Source: an uncultured Verrucomicrobiota bacterium (lineage in GTDB: Bacteria > Verrucomicrobiota > Verrucomicrobiia > Methylacidiphilales > Verrucolacustridaceae). Taken from it: a stretch of 16,938 bases of DNA. The stretch's first letter is position 1. Every line of letters starts with the position of its first letter. The stretch spans positions 1 through 16,938 of the forward strand of contig CAIVGD010000316.1 of the NCBI GenBank assembly GCA_903905395.1. The letters run 5' to 3'. Of this stretch, positions 1-7,491 are shown one piece after another. A program made the translations under genes and the position numbers. Under the pieces are notes generated by a model, which made no database searches, had not been told where the DNA came from, and saw nothing but the letters and a program-made list of their open reading frames with translations.

Positions 1-2552
1 TCAAGCGCTGGAAGGCCCGGGGACTAACAGGGGTGACGTTGCGGACCGACCTAGGCGATTACGAGCCGATGATCCATCGGAACAAAAGCACCCAACAAAA
101 TCCTCGCCTGCAATTGCTGCTCGATTACGTGGATCAGGTTTCATCAAGATTTAATGTTCTGCAGACGGCGCAACAAATCTCGACTCGGCTCGGTTTTAAA
201 ATGTGGGCCTGGCACCCGCATCTTTATAGCGATGGCGCCCCGGGAGACATCGGAACACCTGGACTAGGGCGTATGATCCCGTGGCCTTATTCGAGCCAAT
301 ATTTTCTCGATCATCCGGAAGGTATTACGATCGACCGCAAGGGAAACAAACTCTGGATGGTACGTGAATATGCCTATCCCGATGCCCGGGCCACGAAGAT
401 CTCTGAAATGGTCCAAATGGCGAAAAAGCTCGGCCTCAAACGCTTCATGCCCTGCATGCGCAGCGAGGTCAATCAACTCGTCGATCCTCCCGACAAAGGA
501 GATCAATATGGGTTCAATCCACTCGTCGTTGACGAGATGAAGAAAAAGCATGGCGTTGATATTATGATCGATCCGCGATTCGACGTCTTCAGCACCAGTT
601 TTAACCTTCAGGATCCGATGGTGGAAAACTGGCGGAAACTGCGTGGTGAGCACATTACGCAGTTTTACAGAGAACTGCGAAAGGCACTCTCCGCCGTCGA
701 CCGGAAGATTCAAATAGCCGTGACCTTGTCCGGCGATTATGCCGGCCCCCCTCTAGGGAACCAACGCTTAGACTGGCGGACGTGGGTTGATGAAGGACTT
801 ATCGATGCGATCGTCACCCCCGTTTTTTTTGAAGGAACGTTGGACCATGATGCGGATAAAAAGGGTTATCTCACAAACGTGAGAGCGGGCGTAGGGGTCG
901 TTTCATTCTCCGAAATCAAGGACTACATTTTAAAAAGCAAGCATCCTGAAATCGAGGTGATCTCTACCGGAGCCACCGCTTATTTCGACGAGCCTGCGCC
1001 TACGGGTACAGACGGTTGGCGTTGCGATATGTGGTATGAACTCTACACCTCCGCTTGGTATCAACGATGGAGCCAGTGGATGGCCGACCTAAAAGACCTT
1101 GGAGCCATCCGTTTCATCCAACAGAATTTCGACACCTTTCCTTCCGATTCTTCCAAGCTTCCGCCAGCCGGCTCAGTTGGGTTGGTTAACCACGACCCCA
1201 AGATCCGCGCATGTCCGGGCGGGTGGTATCCGTTTGGCAACGAAGAGAGTGGCAAGGCGTTCATTCAGGACACAATTCGGCATGGAGATAGCGGGAATGC
1301 TGTGAGAATAACGAGCAATGGTGCGGAGGGACCGACTCTGACCGGCTATCACAATGCGGATGCCGATCGCAGCAACATCTCCGCGGCACTCGACACTTCG
1401 GTCAGCAGTGGCCTCTGCAATTACTCACTCTGGCTCTATCGGGAGACCGATAAAAGTGGCGTGATCACCTACTTGGAAAATCGGGGCGGCGAGTTGGATG
1501 TCGGCTTGAAATTCGATACGGAAACAGGCGCAGTCTCCTACACGACGGGCCGAGGACCAGGCGGGACGGGAACATGGGTGCCCACCGGCTATCTGCTTCC
1601 AGTGGGCGAGTGGCAACGATTTTCAATCGATGTGGATTTCAACAAGGGTAGCTATTCGGCCCACGCAGGGCCAAATGGCGAAACCCTTTTGGCTGAAAAC
1701 ATTCCCTACAGCCCGCCTCCTAATCGGACGACTTCGCAGAATGGCGTGAATATAGAAATCGTAGTTCCCTCCTACAAAGCCTTCCGGCAGGTTCTTTTCC
1801 AGCCTCTGGGACCCGCCGGAAGCAAAGTGTATCTGGATGATGTCGCCGTGCTTTGGAAGCCGGATATGGTCTTTGCACCGATCGGAAAAAAGATTTGCTT
1901 CTCCGATGATTTCGAACAAAACGCTCGAGGAATGGATCTCCATGGCCTTTCTTCCGGACGAGGCGGAAAGTGGGCCACCTCTCCCGAGAAACCAGAAGCT
2001 TTCCGTGTGATCACCAGCACATCCTATCGGGAGGGCGAGAAGTCAGTTCTGGCCAACCGGCGAGGCGACCTGAAAATAATCCTAGCGCAACCGCTCCTCC
2101 TCGGATCGGGTGAGGTTCTAACCTTCGACGCCGACCTGTTCATCCGCTCGGATTACGCCTATCCGAGTATCATTCCAGGACAGACGATCTCCTCTCCTAA
2201 TGCAGTGAGCTTTATCATCGAGCGCGCCACAGGCGGGGACATTGTTCTAGCTGAAGCCACGGCGGCGAATGGAAAATGGAATTTAAAAGATGGGGAAAAA
2301 TTCAAGGAAAGCAAAATCACTGTCCCCTATGACTGCTGGATGCACGTACAACTCTCGGTAGACATGGCGACCCGCACCTGCAATCTCGTGCAGCAACAGA
2401 TCGGCCAGGTGGCGCAGAATCTCGCTTCGGCATCCATTCCTGCGGATTTTCAGCCGGGAATGCCCCTTGCCTTCCGCCTCCATCTCGGCAATTCCAATAA
2501 CTGTGTCGTGCTTGATAATGTGCTGATCACCACTGGCAGTAAGATTCAATGA
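1..2552 (+). CDS. GHL10-like TIM-barrel protein with two C-terminal jelly-roll-like domains (5' end cut off by window)
   Basis: The frame is open from the first bases: the codons before the GTG at 33 encode KRWKARGLTG, which fits an internal beta/alpha segment, so the gene starts upstream of the window. About 850 residues are visible. Residues 1-400 look like a GHL10-type (glycosyl hydrolase-like, PF02638 group) barrel, with aromatic-rich strands (MWAWHPH) and a DWRTWVDEGLIDAIV segment at residues 257-271 that recurs in similar form in the gene at 3345. Two beta-rich segments follow, roughly residues 407-619 and 628-850. Each ends in a similar strand (VYLDDVAVL and CVVLDNVLIT), suggesting duplicated concanavalin/LamG-like carbohydrate-binding domains. 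A signal peptide cannot be judged without the N-terminus. The stop overlaps the next start as ATGA, so the two are co-transcribed. The role is probably glycan binding or hydrolysis; substrate and catalytic residues are not identifiable by eye. Confidence 0.8.
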   Translation, partial: KRWKARGLTGVTLRTDLGDYEPMIHRNKSTQQNPRLQLLLDYVDQVSSRFNVLQTAQQISTRLGFKMWAWHPHLYSDGAPGDIGTPGLGRMIPWPYSSQYFLDHPEGITIDRKGNKLWMVREYAYPDARATKISEMVQMAKKLGLKRFMPCMRSEVNQLVDPPDKGDQYGFNPLVVDEMKKKHGVDIMIDPRFDVFSTSFNLQDPMVENWRKLRGEHITQFYRELRKALSAVDRKIQIAVTLSGDYAGPPLGNQRLDWRTWVDEGLIDAIVTPVFFEGTLDHDADKKGYLTNVRAGVGVVSFSEIKDYILKSKHPEIEVISTGATAYFDEPAPTGTDGWRCDMWYELYTSAWYQRWSQWMADLKDLGAIRFIQQNFDTFPSDSSKLPPAGSVGLVNHDPKIRACPGGWYPFGNEESGKAFIQDTIRHGDSGNAVRITSNGAEGPTLTGYHNADADRSNISAALDTSVSSGLCNYSLWLYRETDKSGVITYLENRGGELDVGLKFDTETGAVSYTTGRGPGGTGTWVPTGYLLPVGEWQRFSIDVDFNKGSYSAHAGPNGETLLAENIPYSPPPNRTTSQNGVNIEIVVPSYKAFRQVLFQPLGPAGSKVYLDDVAVLWKPDMVFAPIGKKICFSDDFEQNARGMDLHGLSSGRGGKWATSPEKPEAFRVITSTSYREGEKSVLANRRGDLKIILAQPLLLGSGEVLTFDADLFIRSDYAYPSIIPGQTISSPNAVSFIIERATGGDIVLAEATAANGKWNLKDGEKFKESKITVPYDCWMHVQLSVDMATRTCNLVQQQIGQVAQNLASASIPADFQPGMPLAFRLHLGNSNNCVVLDNVLITTGSKIQ

Positions 2553-3370
2553 ATATTCATGATCTCTTTTCACTAAAAAACCGGGTTGCCGTGGTGAGTG
2601 CGGGGGCACGAAATTTCGGCTTTCATTTTGCCCAAGCTCTGGCCGAGGCCGGGGCCACGGTTCACCTCACGTCGCGGACGCTCTCGGATGCCACGAAAGC
2701 AGCCCAAGACCTGAAACGCGAAACAGGAGCCGAGGTGTACGGTCATCGGGTTGATCTAGGGGAGGAATCCTCCGTCGTGGACTTTTTTCGCGAAGTGGAA
2801 AGCCGGAGTGGGCGCTGTGATGTGCTGGTCAACAATGCGGGAGGCCGACCGCCCTCTCCCCTGCCAGTGAATGACTATGCCAACGCCACGGAACGACATC
2901 CGTTGGAAATGTGGAAGGCCGTACTGGATGCCTATCTCACCACTTCGTTTTTGATCACGAAGCATGCGCTTCCGTTGATGAAACGTGCAGGACGAGGATC
3001 CATCATTTTTGTCAGCTCTGTTTCCGGCCTCGTCGGCAGAGATCGCACGCTCTACGCGCCCTTTCCGGATCAAAACGCGAACTGCGTGGATTATAGTGCG
3101 GCGAAAGCGGGGATGCTCGGGTTTATGCAGGATCTGGCGGCCCAGGTCGGACCGAGGGGAATCCGGGTGAACGCGATTTCCCCAGGCGGATTCGAGCGCG
3201 GGCATCCGAAAGAATTTGTCGCCGAATACGCAAAACGGACGATGCTGGGTCGCATGGGTGAGGATACGATCGATCTGAAGGGGGCTGTGGTTTTTCTCGC
3301 CTCGGAAGCGTCCCGCTACGTCACCGCCCACAACCTCGTCGTCGATGGAGGATTCGTTTCTTATCGTTAG
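2549..3370 (+). CDS. SDR-family NAD(P)-dependent oxidoreductase
   Basis: A 273-residue classical short-chain dehydrogenase/reductase. Seen directly: the nucleotide-binding turn SAGARNFGF near residues 17-25 (a variant of TGxxxGxG), NNAGG after strand 4, the serine region VSSVSG at residues 155-160, the catalytic pair Y182 and K186 (YSAAK), RVNAISPGG, and the C-terminal VVDGGF typical of the family. The spacing between the Ser region and Tyr is about ten residues longer than usual, so there is an extra loop near the active site. Family members of this length oxidise sugar or polyol hydroxyls or reduce ketones (gluconate 5-dehydrogenase and 3-oxoacyl reductase types); substrate is not predictable. 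It starts inside the upstream stop (ATGA) and its 3' end overlaps the next gene, so it belongs to the same operon. Probably cytoplasmic. Confidence 0.93.
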   Translation: MNIHDLFSLKNRVAVVSAGARNFGFHFAQALAEAGATVHLTSRTLSDATKAAQDLKRETGAEVYGHRVDLGEESSVVDFFREVESRSGRCDVLVNNAGGRPPSPLPVNDYANATERHPLEMWKAVLDAYLTTSFLITKHALPLMKRAGRGSIIFVSSVSGLVGRDRTLYAPFPDQNANCVDYSAAKAGMLGFMQDLAAQVGPRGIRVNAISPGGFERGHPKEFVAEYAKRTMLGRMGEDTIDLKGAVVFLASEASRYVTAHNLVVDGGFVSYR

Positions 3371-5267
3371 GTTGATCCGGTGGGCCACGCCCGCTCTCCT
3401 AGCAGGTGCCGTGGGGATGACGGGTTTGGCGGAGACGGTCACACCATCAGCACTCTATGTCAGTCCAGCGGGTCACAATTGGAGAGCCGATGGGATGCCG
3501 TTGCACACGGCCGGTGAAGTAGAAGCATCACTCAGAATCGCCGCAAAACTTGGTATCCAGCGAGTCTATTGGCGTGGCTTCCAGGAAACTTACCTCCTAA
3601 AGCATGCCCGCTTTCGAAAAGAAAATTTTTTCATCAGCTCATATTGGGACTGGCTTCGGGAACTGGATGGGAAACGGGGTATTCACCAAGCAGCAATCAA
3701 AACCAGCGCCGAACTTGGGATGGAAATCTGGGGCGTTTGGGGCCTTTTTGATCTTGGATCGGATCCCCGTGAAGACGCCTATTGTGGTTCGGCAGCGGGC
3801 TTCGGCCCTTTGGTATTTGAAGATACGATCCGTATCGACCATCCAGAAGCTGTTCCCAAAGACAGCCATGGTATCCGGACGCAATGTGGCACAATCCGAT
3901 TCATCGATCCTATTATCCGTCGCACCCTAATCGACCGACTCACTGCGATCATGGATCAGGGGTATGACGGTTTGCTTCTCTACACCTATTCCGAAAACCT
4001 CAGTCTCTGGTTTCTCGGGGAGTTCGACCGTGGGTCAGAGGGCCCATTGTCGGCCAGCGAGGTCACAACGTTTGTTAGAGAACTTCGGGCCGTGTTGAGG
4101 GCGAAGAAAAAACATCTTGCGCTGCAAATCGATCCGCGGACTTCCTTCCGTGACGGCCCCTCCCCATGGCTTGGATTGAGCCCAGATGTGAATAACGTGG
4201 GACGGGTTCCGATCGCTTGGAAAGACTGGTTGCGCGAGGGGCTATTGGACGAGATCGTTGTGGCGGTTCCGGAAGGATCGAAGGACGAAGCAGTCAAACT
4301 TGCAGAGGAAATCATGCAGGATTTCCCCAAAATACCGGTGGTGTTACTTGCGCGCCACGACCCTATCCCTCCTTCGCGTGCCATGGCCGCGGTAGACGCA
4401 CGACGTTCGACGAACTTTCAGGCTCGGTTTCTAGAAAAAGCGCGAAGCCTCAAACCCATTCGTGACTGGGCGAAAAATAGCACCACCCCCCTCACCGACC
4501 CTCAATCTCTTAAAAAGGCCGACAGCGCGGCGATCGTGCCGGCCTTCCTTTCCCTCAAAACCAAGCCGCAGATCCCGTGGATACCTGATCTTCTCAGCGT
4601 GATCCGAAGTCACCCGGAATTTCCAGTTAGGCAACAGGCTGCAGAAACTTTGGGCTCATGGGGAATAGCGGCAACCGAGGCTCTCGACTCGCTGATCACC
4701 GACAAGGATTCTTCGGTTCGTCGAGTGGCCTTCCAAGCCGCTGCTGAACTGCCGCCCCCTTCTCGAATCCGGTGGCTTGAGCCTGCCCTGCGCGATACGG
4801 ATCCGTATAATCGCTGGATCGCAGTCCGCGGACTCCTGGTGACTCCCGGTCCCACCGACAGTGCCCGCGTCATTTCCGGGATTCTTCAAAATGACCCGGA
4901 TCCCACAGTGCGAAGTGCGGCGGCATGGATGGTTCGTCCGGGCATGACGGTGAGCCCCGAACTTTTTAGCGCCCTCAAGAATCGGTTTATCGCCCTTCAT
5001 GACGAGCCTGCTTGGCGATGGGAGTTCCGAACTGTGGGCGACGCCCTTCTTCGCTCGGGACCGGATGGCCTCAAGTTTCTTCATGCGTGCCTCTCCAAGA
5101 CGAAACCACCCGAAATCGCCGACTCGGCCTGGCGTGTGCTTTATGTTCCACAAGATGGCGCTGCGCTCAAATTGGTCGATTCGTCACAGGCTGCCGAGGC
5201 TTGTCGTGCTTACCTAGGGAGGCCTCCCGCCTCGCAGCACCCCGAGCATGAGCCACCAACAAAGTGA
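3345..5267 (+). CDS. Secreted GHL10-like barrel protein with C-terminal HEAT repeats
   Basis: 640 residues if started at ATG 3345, overlapping the SDR gene by 26 bases; a TTG at 3372, just after the SDR stop, gives a more typical signal peptide (LIRWATPALLAGAVGMTGLA) and may be the real start. Neither has a well-placed Shine-Dalgarno. Residues about 35-370 resemble the barrel of the gene at position 1: DWLREGLLDEIVV here parallels DWRTWVDEGLIDAIV there. Residues about 405-620 are helical HEAT/PBS-lyase-type repeats, visible as recurring units such as FPVRQQAAETLGSWG, SSVRRVAFQAAAELP and PTVRSAAAWMV. HEAT repeats usually mediate protein contacts, so this may be a scaffolded or surface-complexed glycan-active protein. 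Enzymatic activity is not shown by any motif I can recognise. It is the last gene of the first operon, 73 bases before the next gene. Confidence 0.82.
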   Translation: MEDSFLIVRLIRWATPALLAGAVGMTGLAETVTPSALYVSPAGHNWRADGMPLHTAGEVEASLRIAAKLGIQRVYWRGFQETYLLKHARFRKENFFISSYWDWLRELDGKRGIHQAAIKTSAELGMEIWGVWGLFDLGSDPREDAYCGSAAGFGPLVFEDTIRIDHPEAVPKDSHGIRTQCGTIRFIDPIIRRTLIDRLTAIMDQGYDGLLLYTYSENLSLWFLGEFDRGSEGPLSASEVTTFVRELRAVLRAKKKHLALQIDPRTSFRDGPSPWLGLSPDVNNVGRVPIAWKDWLREGLLDEIVVAVPEGSKDEAVKLAEEIMQDFPKIPVVLLARHDPIPPSRAMAAVDARRSTNFQARFLEKARSLKPIRDWAKNSTTPLTDPQSLKKADSAAIVPAFLSLKTKPQIPWIPDLLSVIRSHPEFPVRQQAAETLGSWGIAATEALDSLITDKDSSVRRVAFQAAAELPPPSRIRWLEPALRDTDPYNRWIAVRGLLVTPGPTDSARVISGILQNDPDPTVRSAAAWMVRPGMTVSPELFSALKNRFIALHDEPAWRWEFRTVGDALLRSGPDGLKFLHACLSKTKPPEIADSAWRVLYVPQDGAALKLVDSSQAAEACRAYLGRPPASQHPEHEPPTK

Positions 5268-5284
5268 AGCGCGAACCCATGAAG

Positions 5285-5331
5285 TTTCTTGAAAAAGCGC
5301 TTGCCGTTGACATGTCGGTGATCTTGCGCTG
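5285..5331 (+). promoter_or_regulatory. Promoter/operator A with TGACATGTCG near-palindrome
   Basis: The near-palindrome TGACATGTCG lies at 5308-5317, preceded by an A-run (5292-5296), a TTTCTTGAAA inverted repeat (5285-5294) and TTGCCG at 5301 as a possible -35; TTGACA at 5307 is an alternative -35. By hand alignment the 47 bases match promoter B (6443-6489) at 35 positions without gaps. The -10 is unclear. The ATG at 5341 has no Shine-Dalgarno, so a very short leader or leaderless message is plausible. Confidence 0.65.
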
Positions 5332-5340
5332 TCTAAACCT

Positions 5341-6294
5341 ATGAAAACTGTCATTCTTGATGCATACACATGCAACCCAGGCGACTTGTCCTGGGACGAA
5401 TTTCAAGCGTTCGGGCCATGCGAAGTTTACGATCGCACTCACTGTTCCGAGGTGGTGGATCGCGCATGCGATGCGGAGATTGTTCTCACCAACAAGACCG
5501 TGTTGAACCGTGAAACGCTAGAATCCCTTCCGAAGCTGCGCTACATCGGCACGCTCGCCACCGGTTATAACGTGGTGGATGTGAAGACGGCCCGCGAACG
5601 GGGGATTCCCGTCTGCAACATTCCCGAATACGGCACCGCCAATGTGGCGCAATCAACTTTCGCGCTGCTGCTGGAATTGACGAACCGTAGCGGCCACCAT
5701 GCTGGGACAGTCCGGGCTGGGCGCTGGTGCGCCGCGGAGGATTTCTGCTATTGGGATTTCCCGCTCATTGAACTACAGGGATTGAAAATGGGGCTCGTTG
5801 GAGCGGGTCGCATCGGCCAGGCCGTGGCAAAAATCGCAAGGGCATTCGGCATGGAGGTCATCGCTTTTGACCGGTTCCCTCCCAAGCAACTCCCGGATGA
5901 TATTCGTCTGACCGACTTGGAGACCCTGTTTCGTGAGAGCGATGTGGTCACTCTCCATTGTCCTCTCTCGTCGGAGAACATGGAACTGGTGAACGCAGCC
6001 CGGCTCCAACTGATGAAACCATCGGCCTTTCTGATCAACACCTCGCGGGGGGGATTGGTGAACGAACTCGACCTTGCCAGAGCGCTGGACGAGGGGCGCC
6101 TGGCCGGAGCCGGCCTCGACGTATTATCGGTCGAGCCGCCGGTTTCCGATAACCCCTTGTTGAAAGCGAAGAATTGCCTGATCACCCCTCACATCGCCTG
6201 GGCCACACGTTCCGCGCGCGGTCGCCTCATTCACACGGCCGTGGAAAATGTGAAAGCCTTCGTGGAAGGCCGTCCAACGAATGTGGTTAATTGA
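5341..6294 (+). CDS. D-2-hydroxyacid dehydrogenase, glycerate dehydrogenase/hydroxypyruvate reductase-like
   Basis: A 317-residue NAD(P)-dependent D-2-hydroxyacid dehydrogenase without an ACT domain. The N-terminus (LDAYTCNPGDLSWDEFQAFG) and the catalytic-His context PHIAWAT match the glycerate dehydrogenase (HprA-like) branch as I know it. The dinucleotide fold is GLVGAGRIGQAV, and the catalytic triad is complete: R236 (NTSRGG), E265 (VEPP) and H284. The likely reaction is reversible reduction of hydroxypyruvate or a related 2-keto acid to the D-hydroxyacid, in the cytoplasm. It stands alone, with its own promoter carrying the shared operator and a small terminator-like hairpin directly after the stop, so it is a monocistronic member of the same putative regulon. 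It could process an aldolase product, such as a 2-keto acid, from the downstream operon. The exact substrate is inferred. Confidence 0.93.
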   Translation: MKTVILDAYTCNPGDLSWDEFQAFGPCEVYDRTHCSEVVDRACDAEIVLTNKTVLNRETLESLPKLRYIGTLATGYNVVDVKTARERGIPVCNIPEYGTANVAQSTFALLLELTNRSGHHAGTVRAGRWCAAEDFCYWDFPLIELQGLKMGLVGAGRIGQAVAKIARAFGMEVIAFDRFPPKQLPDDIRLTDLETLFRESDVVTLHCPLSSENMELVNAARLQLMKPSAFLINTSRGGLVNELDLARALDEGRLAGAGLDVLSVEPPVSDNPLLKAKNCLITPHIAWATRSARGRLIHTAVENVKAFVEGRPTNVVN

Positions 6295-6313
6295 GCGGAC
6301 GAACCGCTTTTTT
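6294..6313 (+). terminator. Short rho-independent terminator candidate
   Basis: AGCGG (6294-6298), loop ACGAA, CCGCT (6304-6308), followed by a T run ending at 6313. The 5-bp GC-rich stem begins at the stop codon of the D-2-hydroxyacid dehydrogenase gene. The stem is short, so efficiency is uncertain, but the position is right for ending a one-gene transcript. Confidence 0.6.
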
Positions 6314-6334
6314 GATGCCATGAAAAAGAAATGA

Positions 6335-6434
6335 CTTCCCATTCTCCTCTACCGGTTTGCCGCAAGAAGCACGGCCGCGTGCTCTTCGCCATGGCCTCGT
6401 TGACGAGCAGGCGCAGTTCCTTGGCAAAACCGTG
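6335..6434 (-). pseudogene. Possible degraded coding remnant (weak)
   Basis: On the minus strand this spacer reads as FAKELRLLVNEAMAKSTRP followed by CFLRQTG, with mostly C or G at third codon positions in its first half, unlike the rest of the spacer. No start, stop or neighbours support a live gene, and I do not recognise the peptide. It also contains the hairpin AGCACG (6368-6373)/CGTGCT (6378-6383). It could equally be ordinary spacer, and nothing else is seen in 6314-6440. Confidence 0.2.
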
Positions 6435-6442
6435 TGAAGATT

Positions 6443-6489
6443 TTTCAAGAAAAAGTGCTTGCTGCTGACATGTTAGCGGACTTACGATG
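6443..6489 (+). promoter_or_regulatory. Promoter/operator B with TGACATGTTA near-palindrome
   Basis: TGACATGTTA is at 6466-6475, with an A-run at 6450-6454, TTGCTG at 6459 as a possible -35, and TACGAT at 6483 as a possible -10 (18-base spacer). An inverted repeat TTTTTCAAGAAAAA (6441-6454) sits upstream. It aligns gaplessly with promoter A at 35 of 47 positions. The -10 candidate overlaps the ATG at 6487, which favours the ATG at 6496 as the real start. Confidence 0.68.
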
Positions 6490-6495
6490 CCAATT

Positions 6496-7491
6496 ATGAA
6501 AAAAACGAAGGCGTTGGTGGTGACTGGGGTGGGCGAGGTGGAACTTCGGGATCTGCCTGTGCCAGAACTTGGTTCCGGCGAGGTTCGTATCCGAGCCTTA
6601 TTTTCTTTGCTAAGCATCGGCACGGAGATGTCGATTGCGACCGGTCACCGTATGGAGAATGCCAAGTTTCCGTATGTTCCCGGCTATCAGGGCGTCGGAC
6701 GGGTCGAAGAAGTTGCCGAGGGAGTGAAATCAGTTTCGATCGGGGACATTGTGATTTATCTCGGAGGCCGGACCGAGGCTCCCGTGAACGGGGTTTGGGG
6801 GGCGCACCAGGGGGTGATCGTCTGCGGTACGGATGGTTTGATCCATGTTCCCAAGGGACTCACCCCAGAGCAGGGGGCACTGGCTCCGCTGTTCGCCGTG
6901 GGGTTGAATGGGGTAAATCTCGCGCAGGTGAATCCCTCTGATGTGGTGGTTGTGCTCGGCCACGGCCTAATCGGTGCCGGCGCGGCGCAGGCGGCGCGAG
7001 CCCGGGGTGCGACGGTGGTTGTCAGCGAACCGGATGCTTCGCGACGGAAACTGGCCAGACAGCATGCCGCCCATGTCGTGGTCGATCCGACCAAAGAATC
7101 TCTGGCCGATGCGGTTAAGACTGTTCTGCCTCCCGGTGCGCGGGGTGCTGACGTAGTGATAGAGTCGAGCGGGCATGCCCCCTTGATTGAAACAGGAATC
7201 GAGCTGTGTCGGTTCGGCGCACGGTTTGTGTTGCAGGGATGGTATTCCGGCGATATTAGCTTCAGCTATATGGCGGCACATCGCCGACAGATTTCGATGC
7301 ACTTCCCGACCGGGTGGGGGCCTGCCGGCACGAAGGAAGCGGCGCTCAGATTGGCCGACGAGGGGGTTTTTCAGACTTTGCCGTATCTCTCTCATCGGGT
7401 GGGGATTTCCGGTGCTGTGGAGGCCTATCGCATGGCGATGGGTCCCGGACGTAACTCCATCCTCGGCCTGCTCTTTGATTGGAATTCGTGA
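6496..7491 (+). CDS. Zinc-less MDR-family (alcohol dehydrogenase-like) oxidoreductase
   Basis: 331 residues from ATG 6496 (MKKTKALVVTG). An in-frame ATG at 6487 adds three residues but lies in the promoter, so 6496 is preferred and gives the same operator spacing as the other promoters. It is a medium-chain dehydrogenase: N-terminal GroES-like domain, then a Rossmann fold with VLGHGLIGAGAAQAA. The usual zinc ligands are missing: the segment that carries the catalytic Cys in zinc enzymes reads LLSIGTEMS, and the GHE motif reads GYQGVG. This SxGTE type resembles BchC-like and threonine-dehydrogenase-like proteins that oxidise hydroxyls or reduce enones without zinc. It is the first gene of the large operon and its TGA overlaps the next GTG. 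It is probably a cytosolic NAD(P)-dependent sugar or sugar-acid oxidoreductase; substrate unknown. Confidence 0.88.
   Translation: MKKTKALVVTGVGEVELRDLPVPELGSGEVRIRALFSLLSIGTEMSIATGHRMENAKFPYVPGYQGVGRVEEVAEGVKSVSIGDIVIYLGGRTEAPVNGVWGAHQGVIVCGTDGLIHVPKGLTPEQGALAPLFAVGLNGVNLAQVNPSDVVVVLGHGLIGAGAAQAARARGATVVVSEPDASRRKLARQHAAHVVVDPTKESLADAVKTVLPPGARGADVVIESSGHAPLIETGIELCRFGARFVLQGWYSGDISFSYMAAHRRQISMHFPTGWGPAGTKEAALRLADEGVFQTLPYLSHRVGISGAVEAYRMAMGPGRNSILGLLFDWNS

Noticed and set aside
33..35. GTG at 33 as the start of the first gene
   Set aside because: The frame stays open to base 1 and the upstream codons fit an internal barrel segment, so the gene is truncated by the window edge.
264..713. 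Minus-strand open frame of 149 codons
   Set aside because: It lies wholly inside the well-supported + strand barrel gene, with no family motifs or own signals; a shadow frame.
2756..3442. Minus-strand open frame of 228 codons
   Set aside because: Antisense to the SDR gene, whose motifs are clear; no recognisable protein.
5267..5302. AAGCGC...GCGCTT inverted repeat after the HEAT-repeat gene
   Set aside because: The arms are 24 bases apart with no T-tract, so it is too weak to call a terminator.
6294..6486. Possible tRNA or small RNA gene in the 192-base spacer
   Set aside because: No cloverleaf, CCA end or recognisable RNA family; only the terminator, a small hairpin and promoter B are supportable.
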